A stretch of 64,000 bases of DNA from Fontibacter flavus (GTDB taxonomy: Bacteria > Bacteroidota > Bacteroidia > Cytophagales > Cyclobacteriaceae): NCBI RefSeq assembly GCF_042432905.1, contig NZ_JBHLWI010000037.1, forward strand, positions 1 to 64,000. Direction: 5' to 3'. The notes under the pieces were generated by a model. It had not been told where the DNA came from and ran no database searches. It saw only the letters and a program-made list of their open reading frames with translations. Positions 44,520-53,689 of this stretch are shown here, one piece after another. Position 1 is the first letter of the stretch. Each line of letters starts with the position of its first letter. The position numbers and the translations under genes were made by a program.

Positions 44520-45317
44520 TCAGATCTTTGAAATATTGCTGAAAATGGTTTCCAGTATCAGGTTTTTGTTCCGTGTGATTCTGATTTTGGTGCCATCAAC
44601 CATTTCGACCATGCCTCCATCGGTTTTGAGGATTTTTTTCAGGTGAATGGGGTTGATCAGGTGGGAATGGTGTATTCTCAGGAGCCCATTGGAATGAAGG
44701 GCATTTTCTAATTCCTTTAAATTTTTTGAAACCAGTAGTGATTTTTTTTGGTCACTTAGATAGATGTGGCTGTAGTTTCTTTCTGCCTCACACCTAATAA
44801 TCTGGTCTACATCTATTATCTCATAACCATCTAGTGTAGGTACCGCTAATTGTCCCCTTCCTTTTTTAGGTTTTTCAAAGAATTGTTCAAGCAACTGCAA
44901 TTGTAATGGGTTGATAAAAGGAATTCTTTTGTTTTTCCACTTTTCCAGGCAGTATTGAAGGTCTTCAAGCATTAAGGGTTTAAGTAAGTAGTCAATGGCA
45001 TTTTGCCGGAATGCCTCAAGGGCAAAATCATCATATGCTGTCAAAAAGACAATATCAAAATGAAATGATGGGCTGATCTTTCTCATCTCTTTTAACAGCT
45101 CCATGCCATTCAAGGGGAACATTTCAATATCCAAAAACAAAATATCAAAATCCAGCATGCCTATATTCCATTCTTTTAAAAATATATCAGGTCTGGAATA
45201 TGTTTTTACGATATGGGGACCAATTCCACTGTTTTCAAGAATGTACTGAAATGTATGTAGCGCATGAATCTCATCATCGATGCAGATAATTTTTATTGTA
45301 TCTTTGATAGGTTTCAT
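44520..45317 (-). CDS. LytTR-type response regulator
   Basis: A 265-residue regulator. The receiver domain (1-120) has the DDE pocket, phospho-acceptor Asp63 in FLDIEMF, Thr in LTAYDD and Lys113 in LLKPL. The LytTR DNA-binding domain (~155-260) includes IIRCEAERNYSHIYL, KNLKELENAL, LLRIHHSHLINPIHLKK and DGTKIRITRNK. It is the cognate partner of the LytS-type kinase directly upstream. The two are separated by a strong hairpin. Target promoters would carry paired LytTR repeats, which I did not search genome-wide. Confidence 0.94.
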   Translation of the reverse strand: MKPIKDTIKIICIDDEIHALHTFQYILENSGIGPHIVKTYSRPDIFLKEWNIGMLDFDILFLDIEMFPLNGMELLKEMRKISPSFHFDIVFLTAYDDFALEAFRQNAIDYLLKPLMLEDLQYCLEKWKNKRIPFINPLQLQLLEQFFEKPKKGRGQLAVPTLDGYEIIDVDQIIRCEAERNYSHIYLSDQKKSLLVSKNLKELENALHSNGLLRIHHSHLINPIHLKKILKTDGGMVEMVDGTKIRITRNKNLILETIFSNISKI

Positions 45318-45356
45318 AAAAATATATTTTGTAAAGTTGAAATTAACAAAAATAAA

Positions 45357-45394
45357 ACAGTTAAAAATACCCTTAACGGGGTATTTTTAACTGT
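45357..45394 (-). terminator. hairpin between kinase and regulator genes
   Basis: A 16-bp perfect stem, ACAGTTAAAAATACCC with GGGTATTTTTAACTGT, has a 6-base loop and is followed on the minus strand by TTTTATTTTTG. One arm includes the kinase stop codon. It sits 40 bases before the regulator start, so it likely attenuates or ends the kinase transcript inside the two-gene unit. Confidence 0.8.
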
Positions 45395-47420
45395 TTTTAA
45401 TGCTAAAAATAGCGATTGTTTCAAAATCCTCTTCGGATAATTCAATTTGTTCAATTCTGAAGCTGATCTGATGTTCGAATTGTTGGTTAAAGATATTCAG
45501 TCTTTCCTGAATTAAATCCAGTCCGAATGATTTACGGGCTGGCTCTTTTTTTAATTTCATTTTCATCCCATTGAGGTACCCGATGCCATTGTCTTTGATG
45601 ATAATTTTGATGGTTTCTGATTCCCGTGTAATGTGGATGCCAATTGTTTTGACATTTTTGAGAGAAGGTAGTAATCCGTGTTTGATGGCATTTTCCACTA
45701 TAGGCTGTAGGATTCTTGGAGGTACCTGTATGGGGTCGAGGTTTAGGCCTTTGTCCACATAAATGTGATAGTTGAAATCATCCTGAAACCTGAGTTTTTC
45801 AATTTCCAAATACAGTTCTGTTATCTTCAGTTCTTCAAATAGGTCAATTGCATGCAGTTTGTTGTAGGAAAGTGTTTTTCTTAATAAAGTAGCAAAAGCA
45901 TTGATGTAGTTGATTGCTTTTTTTTCTGAATTTTTCAGAATGAGATCTCTGAATGCACTCATGGCATTAAAGATGAAATGTGGATCCATCTGAGACTCTA
46001 AAGTCTGTAATTTAAGGTTTTGGATCCTGTTTTCAAATGCAGCCTGGACCAGAGCCATTCTTTGTCTTTCTTTGATCTCCTGCTCTTTTTTAAATGCGGC
46101 TTTTGCTTCATCTACCAATTTTTCAAGTCTAATACTTTCCTCTTGGACAAGCTTCCTGTTTTCCTCGAGTTGTTTGATATATAATTCCTGGTTTCGGAGG
46201 CTTTCACGCTTTGTTACAGCATTATAATAGGCCAGTATCATGGCATTTAAGGTGATTTCTATAAATATGGTGATGACAAGTATGTCGCCATCATTGATGA
46301 CTGTTTTACCGATCTCAATGCTTCTTTCAAAAAACATGGCCACAATTACAGCTAGAAATGTTCCTATCAATAAGACACTTGCAGCCATTGTAAAATATTT
46401 TTTGACAGGACTTTTAATTGTTGCGATGATATACAGCAATAATCCCACATAAAAGGGCATGACAAGGATTCTGAACCAATTGTACAGTATTGGAATCCAT
46501 TTGTCATTGATTCCTGTAATATTGAAAAACATGAATAAGAGGCTGTAAAAGAGTAGGGCCCAACATAGTCCGTTTAAGGTTTTTGATAGTCTGGGGTTTT
46601 GTTTTTTGATTTCCAGCAAGTCCTTGATGAAAAGAATATAAAAAATATACATCCAAATGGTGGAAGCTTCAAATGTATAATGTTTCAGATAGACCAATCC
46701 ATGGAAATAACCATAACTGACAAAAGGGATATGGGCCCAGAATTGGAGGGAAAAAAACCAGCTTGAAAGGATATAGAGCAGGTAAATGAAATATAGTCTT
46801 TGACGGTTGATCAGGGCATAGGCAAAAAAGAAAATCGCAGCAAAGGTAATCAGTCCCATCGAAATGGTATGAATGACACGGACAAATTCAGCCTGATAAT
46901 CCTTTTCATAAAATTCCTGGTAAGTGGATAGTTTATCTTTGACCACGAGGTTGACCCTGTTTGGATTGACCCTTAGGACATTGGCTTTGATGATAAAAGT
47001 TGCCTTTTCTTTTGGAAGTAGTGGCAGGGCTGTAATTTCAGGAAATTGGCTGAACTGGACCCGTTCTGGTACTTGCCAGGTACCAGCCGTATCTAATGGG
47101 CTAATATTACCATTCTGTTCCAGTTTGAAGGTGTAGAGCCATATGGGAGTAGGGCTGAGGAATAGGTAAGCTGTATCTGTTGATTCGGAAGAGTTGTATA
47201 GCGCTAACCTGAACCAGACATGGTTGCCCCTTTTTTCTTTATTACTGATTAGAGGTTGGAAACCAGTTTCCTGCCACAGCGTATCTGGCCGGGTTCCTGC
47301 ATACTTGTCAATGTCAATTAGTTCAAATCCTTTTTCATATGCAGTGACAGACGCTTCAAGTGGAGTAAAATCCTGAAAGTATAAAATCCCAGAGAAAAGA
47401 AATACAAAAGGTACCATCAT
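45387..47420 (-). CDS. 7TMR-DISM / LytS-type sensor histidine kinase
   Basis: A 677-residue membrane kinase. An N-terminal signal/TM is followed by a periplasmic 7TMR-DISMED2 jelly-roll-like domain (~30-170; NHVWFRLALYNSS). About seven helices span ~185-405 and a coiled coil (residues ~410-465, ELYIKQLEENRKLVQEESIR) leads into a LytS-type His kinase: QMDPHFIFNAM with His481. The ATP-binding N-box is VENAIKHG (Asn577), with a DNGIGY box near 610. It probably senses an envelope or carbohydrate signal. It pairs with the LytTR regulator. Confidence 0.92.
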   Translation of the reverse strand: MMVPFVFLFSGILYFQDFTPLEASVTAYEKGFELIDIDKYAGTRPDTLWQETGFQPLISNKEKRGNHVWFRLALYNSSESTDTAYLFLSPTPIWLYTFKLEQNGNISPLDTAGTWQVPERVQFSQFPEITALPLLPKEKATFIIKANVLRVNPNRVNLVVKDKLSTYQEFYEKDYQAEFVRVIHTISMGLITFAAIFFFAYALINRQRLYFIYLLYILSSWFFSLQFWAHIPFVSYGYFHGLVYLKHYTFEASTIWMYIFYILFIKDLLEIKKQNPRLSKTLNGLCWALLFYSLLFMFFNITGINDKWIPILYNWFRILVMPFYVGLLLYIIATIKSPVKKYFTMAASVLLIGTFLAVIVAMFFERSIEIGKTVINDGDILVITIFIEITLNAMILAYYNAVTKRESLRNQELYIKQLEENRKLVQEESIRLEKLVDEAKAAFKKEQEIKERQRMALVQAAFENRIQNLKLQTLESQMDPHFIFNAMSAFRDLILKNSEKKAINYINAFATLLRKTLSYNKLHAIDLFEELKITELYLEIEKLRFQDDFNYHIYVDKGLNLDPIQVPPRILQPIVENAIKHGLLPSLKNVKTIGIHITRESETIKIIIKDNGIGYLNGMKMKLKKEPARKSFGLDLIQERLNIFNQQFEHQISFRIEQIELSEEDFETIAIFSIKNS

Positions 47421-47797
47421 AATGATTCTTAGTTTAAAAAAACAAAATCATCTTTATAGAGATGCAGTTTCAGGATAAATTTCAATTCCCAAAGGTTTAA
47501 TATAGACAAAAATTCTCTTTTTAAGCTATTAATTGTCAAAAATTATCATTTGGTATACATAAAAAATAATTTCGTAACTGAAAGTTGTACAGCCAAAAGG
47601 CGCTATGGTCCTCAAAACTACCTGAACTGCATATTTATACTTTTTTGCAGCAATTGTTGTGATTAGCTTTCAATATAGTTGAAGTGAAGTCAATTTCGGA
47701 TAAACCGATTTTTTTGAACTTCTCAAGTGTCAGGTACAGCAGGGTCTGTTTTTTATTTAACCACTTTCCATTTTATCAATAATCAACTTTCACATTT
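47421..47797. other. intergenic stretch between kinase and vWA genes
   Basis: AT-rich region between divergent genes, expected to hold promoters for both. No clear consensus element or LytTR-like direct repeat was recognised. Confidence 0.4.
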
Positions 47798-49459
47798 ATG
47801 AAAAATTTGAATCAAATTTTCTTCAGGAAGGCCGGTCTGGTTTTCTTGATTTTTGCTTTTTATTCCTGTCAGGATTTGACAGAGATACAGCAAGACCTGG
47901 AAAGCCTTGATAGGCAAGCAGTAGTAGACATGTTAAGCAATAAGTTTGAAGGAGAATTGCCACCTTCGATGGTCCCTTTAAAGGATTATTCATTCAATCA
48001 AAGGGCAAGTACTTCATCTTCTGAATCCAGTTTAGAGGATGATATTGTGGCAACTTTAAGACCGGAAGAAAGTCATACGCAAACGCTAACCGGAAAAATC
48101 AATGGAGCACCCTCAACAGGAGATGTCATGTTCACCCTAGACCTCACAGGAAGCATGGGAGGGGTCCTTAATACTGCAAAAATAAATTCAATTAATATCA
48201 TGAATGCTCTACGGGGTTTGATTCCAGATACGAATTTTGGTGCCATTTCTCATATGGATTATCCAGGTAGCTTTAGTGGCTGTGGATATTCCAACGAATA
48301 TGGATGTATTACATGTGGAGATTATCCTTATAGATTGGATGCTAACCTTAGTTCTGATTTAACAAATACCGCAAATGGAATTAACGCCATGGTATTAGGA
48401 AATGGCTCTGATGGGCCAGAGAATTATACAAGGCCTCTTTGGGAACTATACAATGATGAAAGTTTAAATTGGAGGACTGGATCCAAAAAAATTGCCATAT
48501 TTTGGTTGGATTATATACCCCATGATTGCAACGTATTTGGTCTAATCGGTATTAATGGTTTCTCAACTGGTCCTGACCCAGGAAGAGATGGTGTAGCGGG
48601 AACTTTAGATGATTTGGAATTTGTAAAAGTTCTTGACGATTTAAAAGCTAATGGTATAACCTTAATAACTTTAGTCTCTGGAGGATGGCCTTTATCTAGC
48701 GAAGTTTTTCAATTGTGGAAAGCCGCTTCTCAACTCACAGGAGGTGATGCTTTCCCATTTAACGCTTTCAGTCCTGATGTAGCAGATTTTATAGCTGGAA
48801 TCATCGCAGAGAATCTGAATAAAATAGATGATTTAAGTATTGCGTCTTGTGACCCAACTTATGCATCTTGGTTGACTGGTGTTTCGCCAAGTTCTTACAA
48901 TGACCTTGTTCTGGATGAGCCTTTGGAGAAAAATTTTGATGTCACGATTACTGTTCCTGAAGGTACAGCGCCGGGGGAATATACATTTGACCTTTGTTTG
49001 GTAGGGGATGGTGCGGAATATGCTAGGACTTCTGTGACAATTACCGTTCCTGATCAGAATATTTCTGTCGCTTTTGATGTGCATCCCGGCAGCTGTCCGA
49101 ATCCGATACAGTTAAGAAGAAACGGGGTGATTCCAACTGCGATTTTGGGATCTTCTGACCTAGATATCCAGAATATAGACGTTTCAACGGTGACATTGGA
49201 GGGGGTATCTCCGGTAGGGTATGCGTATAGTGATGTTGCTACACCATTCGATCCTATTATGGATAAGCCACTAGAATCTAGTGCATGCCATACACTAGGA
49301 AGTGATGGCTACGAGGATTTGACCCTCCGTTTTAATGCTCAGGAAATTATCGGGACTTTTGGAGATGTGTCATCAGGTGATGTAATCAAGGTGAAAATCA
49401 GGGGTAAAATGTTGGATGGATCGGACTTTGAAGGAGAGGATGTCATTATTATCCGTTAA
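47798..49459 (+). CDS. von Willebrand A lipoprotein with C-terminal beta domain
   Basis: A 553-residue lipoprotein (lipobox FYSC, Cys24). A short linker leads to a vWA domain at ~105-330. The MIDAS-like strand is FTLDLTGSMG (Asp115, Thr117, Ser119), a DxTxS variant of DxSxS. Four cysteines cluster in GCGYSNEYGCITCGDYP. A middle segment (~355-430) reads like a beta-sandwich spacer. The C-terminal ~120 residues (HPGSCPNPIQL, GVIPTAILGSSDLDIQ, DGYEDLTLRFN, LDGSDFEGEDVIII) match a recurrent extracellular domain in many bacteria. It sits back to back with the LytS kinase gene and could be a target or ligand-binding partner. Confidence 0.82.
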   Translation: MKNLNQIFFRKAGLVFLIFAFYSCQDLTEIQQDLESLDRQAVVDMLSNKFEGELPPSMVPLKDYSFNQRASTSSSESSLEDDIVATLRPEESHTQTLTGKINGAPSTGDVMFTLDLTGSMGGVLNTAKINSINIMNALRGLIPDTNFGAISHMDYPGSFSGCGYSNEYGCITCGDYPYRLDANLSSDLTNTANGINAMVLGNGSDGPENYTRPLWELYNDESLNWRTGSKKIAIFWLDYIPHDCNVFGLIGINGFSTGPDPGRDGVAGTLDDLEFVKVLDDLKANGITLITLVSGGWPLSSEVFQLWKAASQLTGGDAFPFNAFSPDVADFIAGIIAENLNKIDDLSIASCDPTYASWLTGVSPSSYNDLVLDEPLEKNFDVTITVPEGTAPGEYTFDLCLVGDGAEYARTSVTITVPDQNISVAFDVHPGSCPNPIQLRRNGVIPTAILGSSDLDIQNIDVSTVTLEGVSPVGYAYSDVATPFDPIMDKPLESSACHTLGSDGYEDLTLRFNAQEIIGTFGDVSSGDVIKVKIRGKMLDGSDFEGEDVIIIR

Positions 49460-49483
49460 AGATCAAAGAATTCATTTTTTATT

Positions 49484-49508
49484 AGAGGTTGATCACAAAT
49501 CAACCTCT
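49484..49508 (+). terminator. terminator of the vWA gene
   Basis: A perfect 10-bp stem AGAGGTTGAT/ATCAACCTCT has a 5-base loop and is followed by TTTCTTTTATTTTTG. It starts 25 bases past the stop codon. Confidence 0.88.
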
Positions 49509-49545
49509 TTTCTTTTATTTTTGATCTTTCAATGATTTCTAGAAG

Positions 49546-50277
49546 ATGAGAAAGGTTCTTTTAAGTATAATAGTTGTTTTAAGTTTATTTTCCTGTTCCA
49601 CCCGTGACAAGCAGGCAGTTTCAATTATAGAAAAGTCCATTGAAGCCCATGGAGGGATGAAGGCCTGGGAAGAGGTTCAGTCCATCAAGATGGTCAGGGA
49701 TATCTGGATGTTTGACGAATCAGGTGATACAGAATCCAATGTCAGACAGGAAAATGAGTTTCGCATCAAACCTTTCTTCGAAGCCAAAATGAGCTGGGAA
49801 AAGGACAGTATTCAACATAGGGTAGTGTTTGATGGCTTGAAAACCCAATATTGGATGGGTGCCAATGAAATCCAAAATGAAGGTTTTTTGGCGGCTAAAA
49901 AAAAGGATATTGATGCGGCTTTCTATGTGCTCACTAAGCCATTTGATCTCTTGGGCGAAGACAAACACCTGACCTATGAAGGTATAACAGAGCTTCCCGG
50001 AGGGGTAATGATGGAAACTGTCAGGGTAATCGATGGGGACCCAAAAGATCCAAATGTGGATATATGGTGGTATTACTTCGAGCCGAGGACCTTTGAAATA
50101 TTTGCTTACAAAGTTAAAACAAGTGATCATTTTAGCTTGGTCTATAATCAAGGCTGGGATAAATCTTTAGGTATCCTGCTTCCTGCCAGAAGAGAAAGCT
50201 TCAGGGTGGATTCTTTGGGGAACCATGTGTATCGTAGAGCGCTTTATGGTTATGGGATGTATCAAATTGGCAGTTGA
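49546..50277 (+). CDS. DUF6503-like lipoprotein (first of two)
   Basis: A 243-residue lipoprotein (lipobox LFSC, Cys17). The N-terminus of the mature part, IIEKSIEAHGGMKAWEEVQS, is the HGG motif shared with the following paralogue and with LolA-like outer-membrane lipoprotein-carrier folds. Late strands include GMYQIG. Weak similarity in layout but not length to the next gene argues for an old duplication. The gene starts 87 bases after the vWA gene, with a terminator between. Function is unknown. Confidence 0.78.
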   Translation: MRKVLLSIIVVLSLFSCSTRDKQAVSIIEKSIEAHGGMKAWEEVQSIKMVRDIWMFDESGDTESNVRQENEFRIKPFFEAKMSWEKDSIQHRVVFDGLKTQYWMGANEIQNEGFLAAKKKDIDAAFYVLTKPFDLLGEDKHLTYEGITELPGGVMMETVRVIDGDPKDPNVDIWWYYFEPRTFEIFAYKVKTSDHFSLVYNQGWDKSLGILLPARRESFRVDSLGNHVYRRALYGYGMYQIGS

Positions 50278-50286
50278 AATGACCGA

Positions 50287-50346
50287 TAATCTAATTACTA
50301 ATTACTAATTACCAATAAACTAATTACCAATCAACTAATCACTAAG
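50287..50346. repeat. AT-rich short repeats between paralogous lipoprotein genes
   Basis: CTAATTACTAATTACTAATTACCAATAAAC and similar 7-9-base variants repeat about seven times just past the stop codon, a further example of 3'-end low-complexity repeats in this window. Confidence 0.6.
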
Positions 50347-50391
50347 TCTAAAATTGCCAGTTGAAAAATAAGCTTTATAAATCATAAAAAT

Positions 50392-51132
50392 ATGCGCACT
50401 ATCCTTTATCTATTTCTAGTCTTTTCTGTTCTTTCTTCCTGTGAAACGAAATCTGAGGCCCAAAAAATAGTGGATCAATCCATCGCTGCACACGGGGGAA
50501 AGCTTTTCGAAAAGGCCAAAATCAGCTTTGATTTCAGGGAAAGAAGCTATGAGATATTCAAATCCCCAAGCAGGTTTGAATATGTTCGTCAATTTTCGGA
50601 TTCAACTGGTATAATCAAGGATGTGTTAAACAATGAAGGCTTTAAAAGGACAGTTAATGGGGAAAGTGTAGAACTTCCTGAAGATAGGGTAAAAGCATTC
50701 AGCAATTCGGTCAATTCAGTGGCTTATTTTGCTTTTTTGCCCTATGGTCTGAATGATGCGGCGGTTTTTAAGGAGTATTTAGGGGAAACCAATATTGATG
50801 GGAAGGATTATCACCTGGTGAAAGTTACTTTTTCCGAGGATGGCGGAGGAGAGGATCATGATGATGAGTTTTTATATTGGTTCAATAAAGAAAATTCCTT
50901 GATTGAATATATGGCCTACTCTTACCATACTGATGGTGGGGGAGTACGCTTCAGGAAGGCCATCCGTCAACATGAAGTGGATGGGCTGATTTTGTTGGAT
51001 TATGAAAACTACAAACCGGCAGATAAAAACACCCCTGTGGAAGACATGGAAACTTTGTATAAAGCAGGTGAATTGGAACTGCTTTCAGAAATCCTCTTGG
51101 AGAATGTGAAAGTATACTTTATGGAAAAATAA
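50392..51132 (+). CDS. DUF6503-like lipoprotein (second of two)
   Basis: A 246-residue lipoprotein (lipobox LSSC, Cys17). KIVDQSIAAHGGKLFEKAKI repeats the HGG-containing start of the previous protein. The mature part is beta-rich with a histidine/aspartate patch (EDHDDEF). It is followed after 58 bases by a DUF2062 gene. It presumably resides on the outer membrane's inner face. Role unknown. The tandem arrangement and shared motif are visible. The family name is my recollection. Confidence 0.8.
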   Translation: MRTILYLFLVFSVLSSCETKSEAQKIVDQSIAAHGGKLFEKAKISFDFRERSYEIFKSPSRFEYVRQFSDSTGIIKDVLNNEGFKRTVNGESVELPEDRVKAFSNSVNSVAYFAFLPYGLNDAAVFKEYLGETNIDGKDYHLVKVTFSEDGGGEDHDDEFLYWFNKENSLIEYMAYSYHTDGGGVRFRKAIRQHEVDGLILLDYENYKPADKNTPVEDMETLYKAGELELLSEILLENVKVYFMEK

Positions 51133-51190
51133 CAGACAAGGGTGAAAGTTTATCTCAGGGTTTTGATCCAAACAATTACCTGATAACTAT

Positions 51191-51667
51191 ATGTCCTTCA
51201 ATCTAAGAAAGCCATGGGCCAAACTTACCCTACTTTTCAAGCAAGGATTGTCTCCCAAACAATTGGCTAATTCCATGGCTTTAGCTTTTTTAATTGGTGT
51301 TTTTCCAATTTATGGAACGACCAGTCTAATCTTAACATTTCTGGCGATCAGGTTCAAGCTCAACCTTCCTTTGATATTGTCAGTCAATTATTTGTTAACG
51401 CCACTGCAGCTTTTGTTGATCATTCCATTCATCAGGGCAGGGGAGTTTATTTTTGGTTTTGATAATTTAGACCTAAGTCTAGAGGGTTTACAAGCCTCAT
51501 TTGAAGCAGGTTATTTCAAAGCAATTTCCCAGTTTGCAGACCGTTTGGCGATAGCAATTGGAGCTTGGGGTCTGCTCGGAATACCTCTATACTTGATGGT
51601 CTATTTGACTGTGTTTTATGCCTTAAAAATGTACAAGGTATCTAAGTCTTCTACAACGACTTCCTGA
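51191..51667 (+). CDS. DUF2062 membrane protein
   Basis: A 158-residue protein. The DUF2062 signature is seen in LANSMALAFLIGVFPIYGTT (the GxFPxYG motif) and in SVNYLLTPLQLLLIIPFIRAG. Four hydrophobic segments span the chain. Members often sit near glycosyltransferases or in short envelope operons, but no function is established. It is the third gene in a plus-strand series after two lipoproteins. Confidence 0.88.
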   Translation: MSFNLRKPWAKLTLLFKQGLSPKQLANSMALAFLIGVFPIYGTTSLILTFLAIRFKLNLPLILSVNYLLTPLQLLLIIPFIRAGEFIFGFDNLDLSLEGLQASFEAGYFKAISQFADRLAIAIGAWGLLGIPLYLMVYLTVFYALKMYKVSKSSTTTS

Positions 51668-51814
51668 AAGAATTGATTTGATAATTCCCTTTATTTTTTC
51701 GACTGATTCAATTCCGAATATTATTTCACAAATTCATCAAAAGTTTGTAAATTAAAGCGAATTGATCATTAAATCCAGGTTTTCGTTGTTTCACCCTTTA
51801 ACCAAAATCCACCC

Positions 51815-52024
51815 ATGAAAAAAAATCTTGGAACTCCCGATAGGGTTGTCCGCTTGGTGCTGGCCGCTATTGCTGCTTACCTTTATTATTCAGGAACCGT
51901 TACCGGTACATTTGGCCTTGTTTTGGTAATAGCCACTGTCATTTTCCTGATAACCAGTGTTATCAGTTTTTGCCCTTTATATGCCATTTTCGGGATCAAT
52001 ACTTGCCCTATTAAAAAAAGTTAG
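51815..52024 (+). CDS. DUF2892 (YgaP-type membrane domain) protein
   Basis: A 69-residue protein with two short hydrophobic helices. The DUF2892 pattern is clear: NLGTPDRVVRLVLAAIAAYL, then GxxGLVLVIATVIFLITSV and the closing CPLYAIFGINTCP with two cysteines. Such proteins resemble the membrane part of YgaP-type sulfurtransferases, but here no rhodanese domain follows. The gene stands alone with its own terminator. Confidence 0.9.
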   Translation: MKKNLGTPDRVVRLVLAAIAAYLYYSGTVTGTFGLVLVIATVIFLITSVISFCPLYAIFGINTCPIKKS

Positions 52025-52049
52025 ACTGAGCAATAAGATTGTGTAAGGA

Positions 52050-52080
52050 AAGGCAAGCCTGCGAAGACTTGCCTTTTTTT
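52050..52080 (+). terminator. terminator of the DUF2892 gene
   Basis: The stem AAGGCAAG/CTTGCCTT with a 10-base loop is followed by a run of T residues. Confidence 0.85.
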
Positions 52081-52185
52081 ATCATTTTTCAATAGATTAT
52101 TATCAGGTGTAAGGCATAGCCAAGATTATGCCTTAAATTCAGGTCAGTTATTAAATGTTCAATCCATTCATATTTTCATACACCC

Positions 52186-53595
52186 ATGAGCAATAACCGT
52201 AGAGATTTCCTCAAATTAGCAGGTCTTGGTTTGGTAGGATCCGCCATGCCAAATTTTGCACAGGCAGAAAGTCCGAAGCAACTTTTACAACTTAGTCAGA
52301 GAAACCACCTCCAGCATTTCAATATGAGTGGCTATGCCGCACCAAAGTTGGCTACCGTACGGGTAGGCGTGATCGGCCTTGGTCAGCGCGGGCCGGGAGC
52401 TGTGGACAGATTAAGTAAGATAGAGGGGGTGGAAATCAAAGCGCTTTGTGACCTGATCCCTGAAAGGGTTGATAAAATGAAGGCGAAGCTTGAGGGCACC
52501 AAGCACAATCCGGAGGGCTATTCTGGCAATGTGTATGCCTGGAAGAAATTGGTGGACAGGAATGACCTGGATTTGATTTACATCACTACACCTTGGGACT
52601 GGCATACCCCGATGGCAGTATATGCCATGGAAGCGGGCAAGCATGCAGCCGTGGAAGTCCCTGCAGCCAAGACATTGGAAGAATGCTGGCAATTGGTAGA
52701 AACTTCTGAGCGTACTAAAAAGCACTGCATGATGTTGGAAAACTGCTGCTATGACTTTTTTGAATTGATGACCTTGAGTATGAAAAGGGATGGTTTCTTT
52801 GGTGAAATCATCCATGGAGAAGGTGCCTATATCCACGATTTGTTGTGGCTGAATTTCAAAAAAGATACTGAAGGCGGCTATCAGGACATGTGGAGGTTGA
52901 AGGAAAATTACCGGGATGGCAACCTATATGCCACACATGGATTGGGGCCAATATGTCAGATTATGGACATCAACCGGGGAGATCAGATGGATTACCTGAC
53001 TTCCCTTTCTTCCAATGATTTTCATATGGCCAAAATGGCCAGGTCTTTAGCGGAAAAGGATAATTTCTTTGGACCATTTGCCGAGAAAAAATACGGTGGT
53101 AATATGAATACCACCATCATCAAAACTAAAAAAGGCCGATCTATCATGATCCAACATGATGTCACTTCCCCAAGGCCATATTCCAGGTTGCATACTGTTA
53201 GCGGAACTGAAGGCTTTGCACAGAAATATCCCGATCCAAAAGTCGCCAAAGGGCATAGTTGGATGAAAGCAGAAGAAGTAAAAGCCTTGGAAGAAAAATA
53301 TACGCCTGAAATCGTCAAAAAAGTAGGGGAATTGGCCAAGCAAATAGGAGGCCATGGAGGGATGGACTTTATGATGGACTGGCGTCTGATCGATTGTCTG
53401 CGCAATGGGCTTCCCTTAGACCAAGATGTGTATGATGCTGCTTTGTGGTCAGCTATTTCCCCGTTGAGCGAGTGGTCTGTGGCCAACAGGTCCAACTCCA
53501 TCAATATTCCTGATTTCACAGGCGGTTCGTGGAAATCCAACAAACCTGTTGAAATTACTCTTAAAGGTGGAGGGACGACCAAAGTGATTGTGTAA
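52186..53595 (+). CDS. Tat-exported GH109-like oxidoreductase/glycosidase
   Basis: A 469-residue Gfo/Idh/MocA-fold enzyme. The N-terminus is a Tat signal (NNRRDFLKLAG). The NAD-binding loop is GVIGLGQRGPGA. Then CDLIPERVDKMKAKLEG, YITTPWDWHTPMAVYAMEAG and EVPAAKTLEECWQL follow. The C-terminal domain includes GGHGGMDFMMDWRLIDCL and VYDAALWSAISPLSEWSVAN, which match GH109 alpha-N-acetylgalactosaminidases that use bound NAD in a redox-assisted hydrolysis. A periplasmic location with bound cofactor agrees with Tat export. Other Gfo/Idh/MocA oxidoreductases are the alternative. GH109-like is the better fit. Confidence 0.87.
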   Translation: MSNNRRDFLKLAGLGLVGSAMPNFAQAESPKQLLQLSQRNHLQHFNMSGYAAPKLATVRVGVIGLGQRGPGAVDRLSKIEGVEIKALCDLIPERVDKMKAKLEGTKHNPEGYSGNVYAWKKLVDRNDLDLIYITTPWDWHTPMAVYAMEAGKHAAVEVPAAKTLEECWQLVETSERTKKHCMMLENCCYDFFELMTLSMKRDGFFGEIIHGEGAYIHDLLWLNFKKDTEGGYQDMWRLKENYRDGNLYATHGLGPICQIMDINRGDQMDYLTSLSSNDFHMAKMARSLAEKDNFFGPFAEKKYGGNMNTTIIKTKKGRSIMIQHDVTSPRPYSRLHTVSGTEGFAQKYPDPKVAKGHSWMKAEEVKALEEKYTPEIVKKVGELAKQIGGHGGMDFMMDWRLIDCLRNGLPLDQDVYDAALWSAISPLSEWSVANRSNSINIPDFTGGSWKSNKPVEITLKGGGTTKVIV

Positions 53596-53689
53596 AAGTG
53601 ACCATTGAGGGTTTTTGTAAAACCTCGAAGTTTTAACAGGTAAGACTTTGCTTTCCCTAAAAATTTTGTAACAGGTTTTGCTGATAAGA

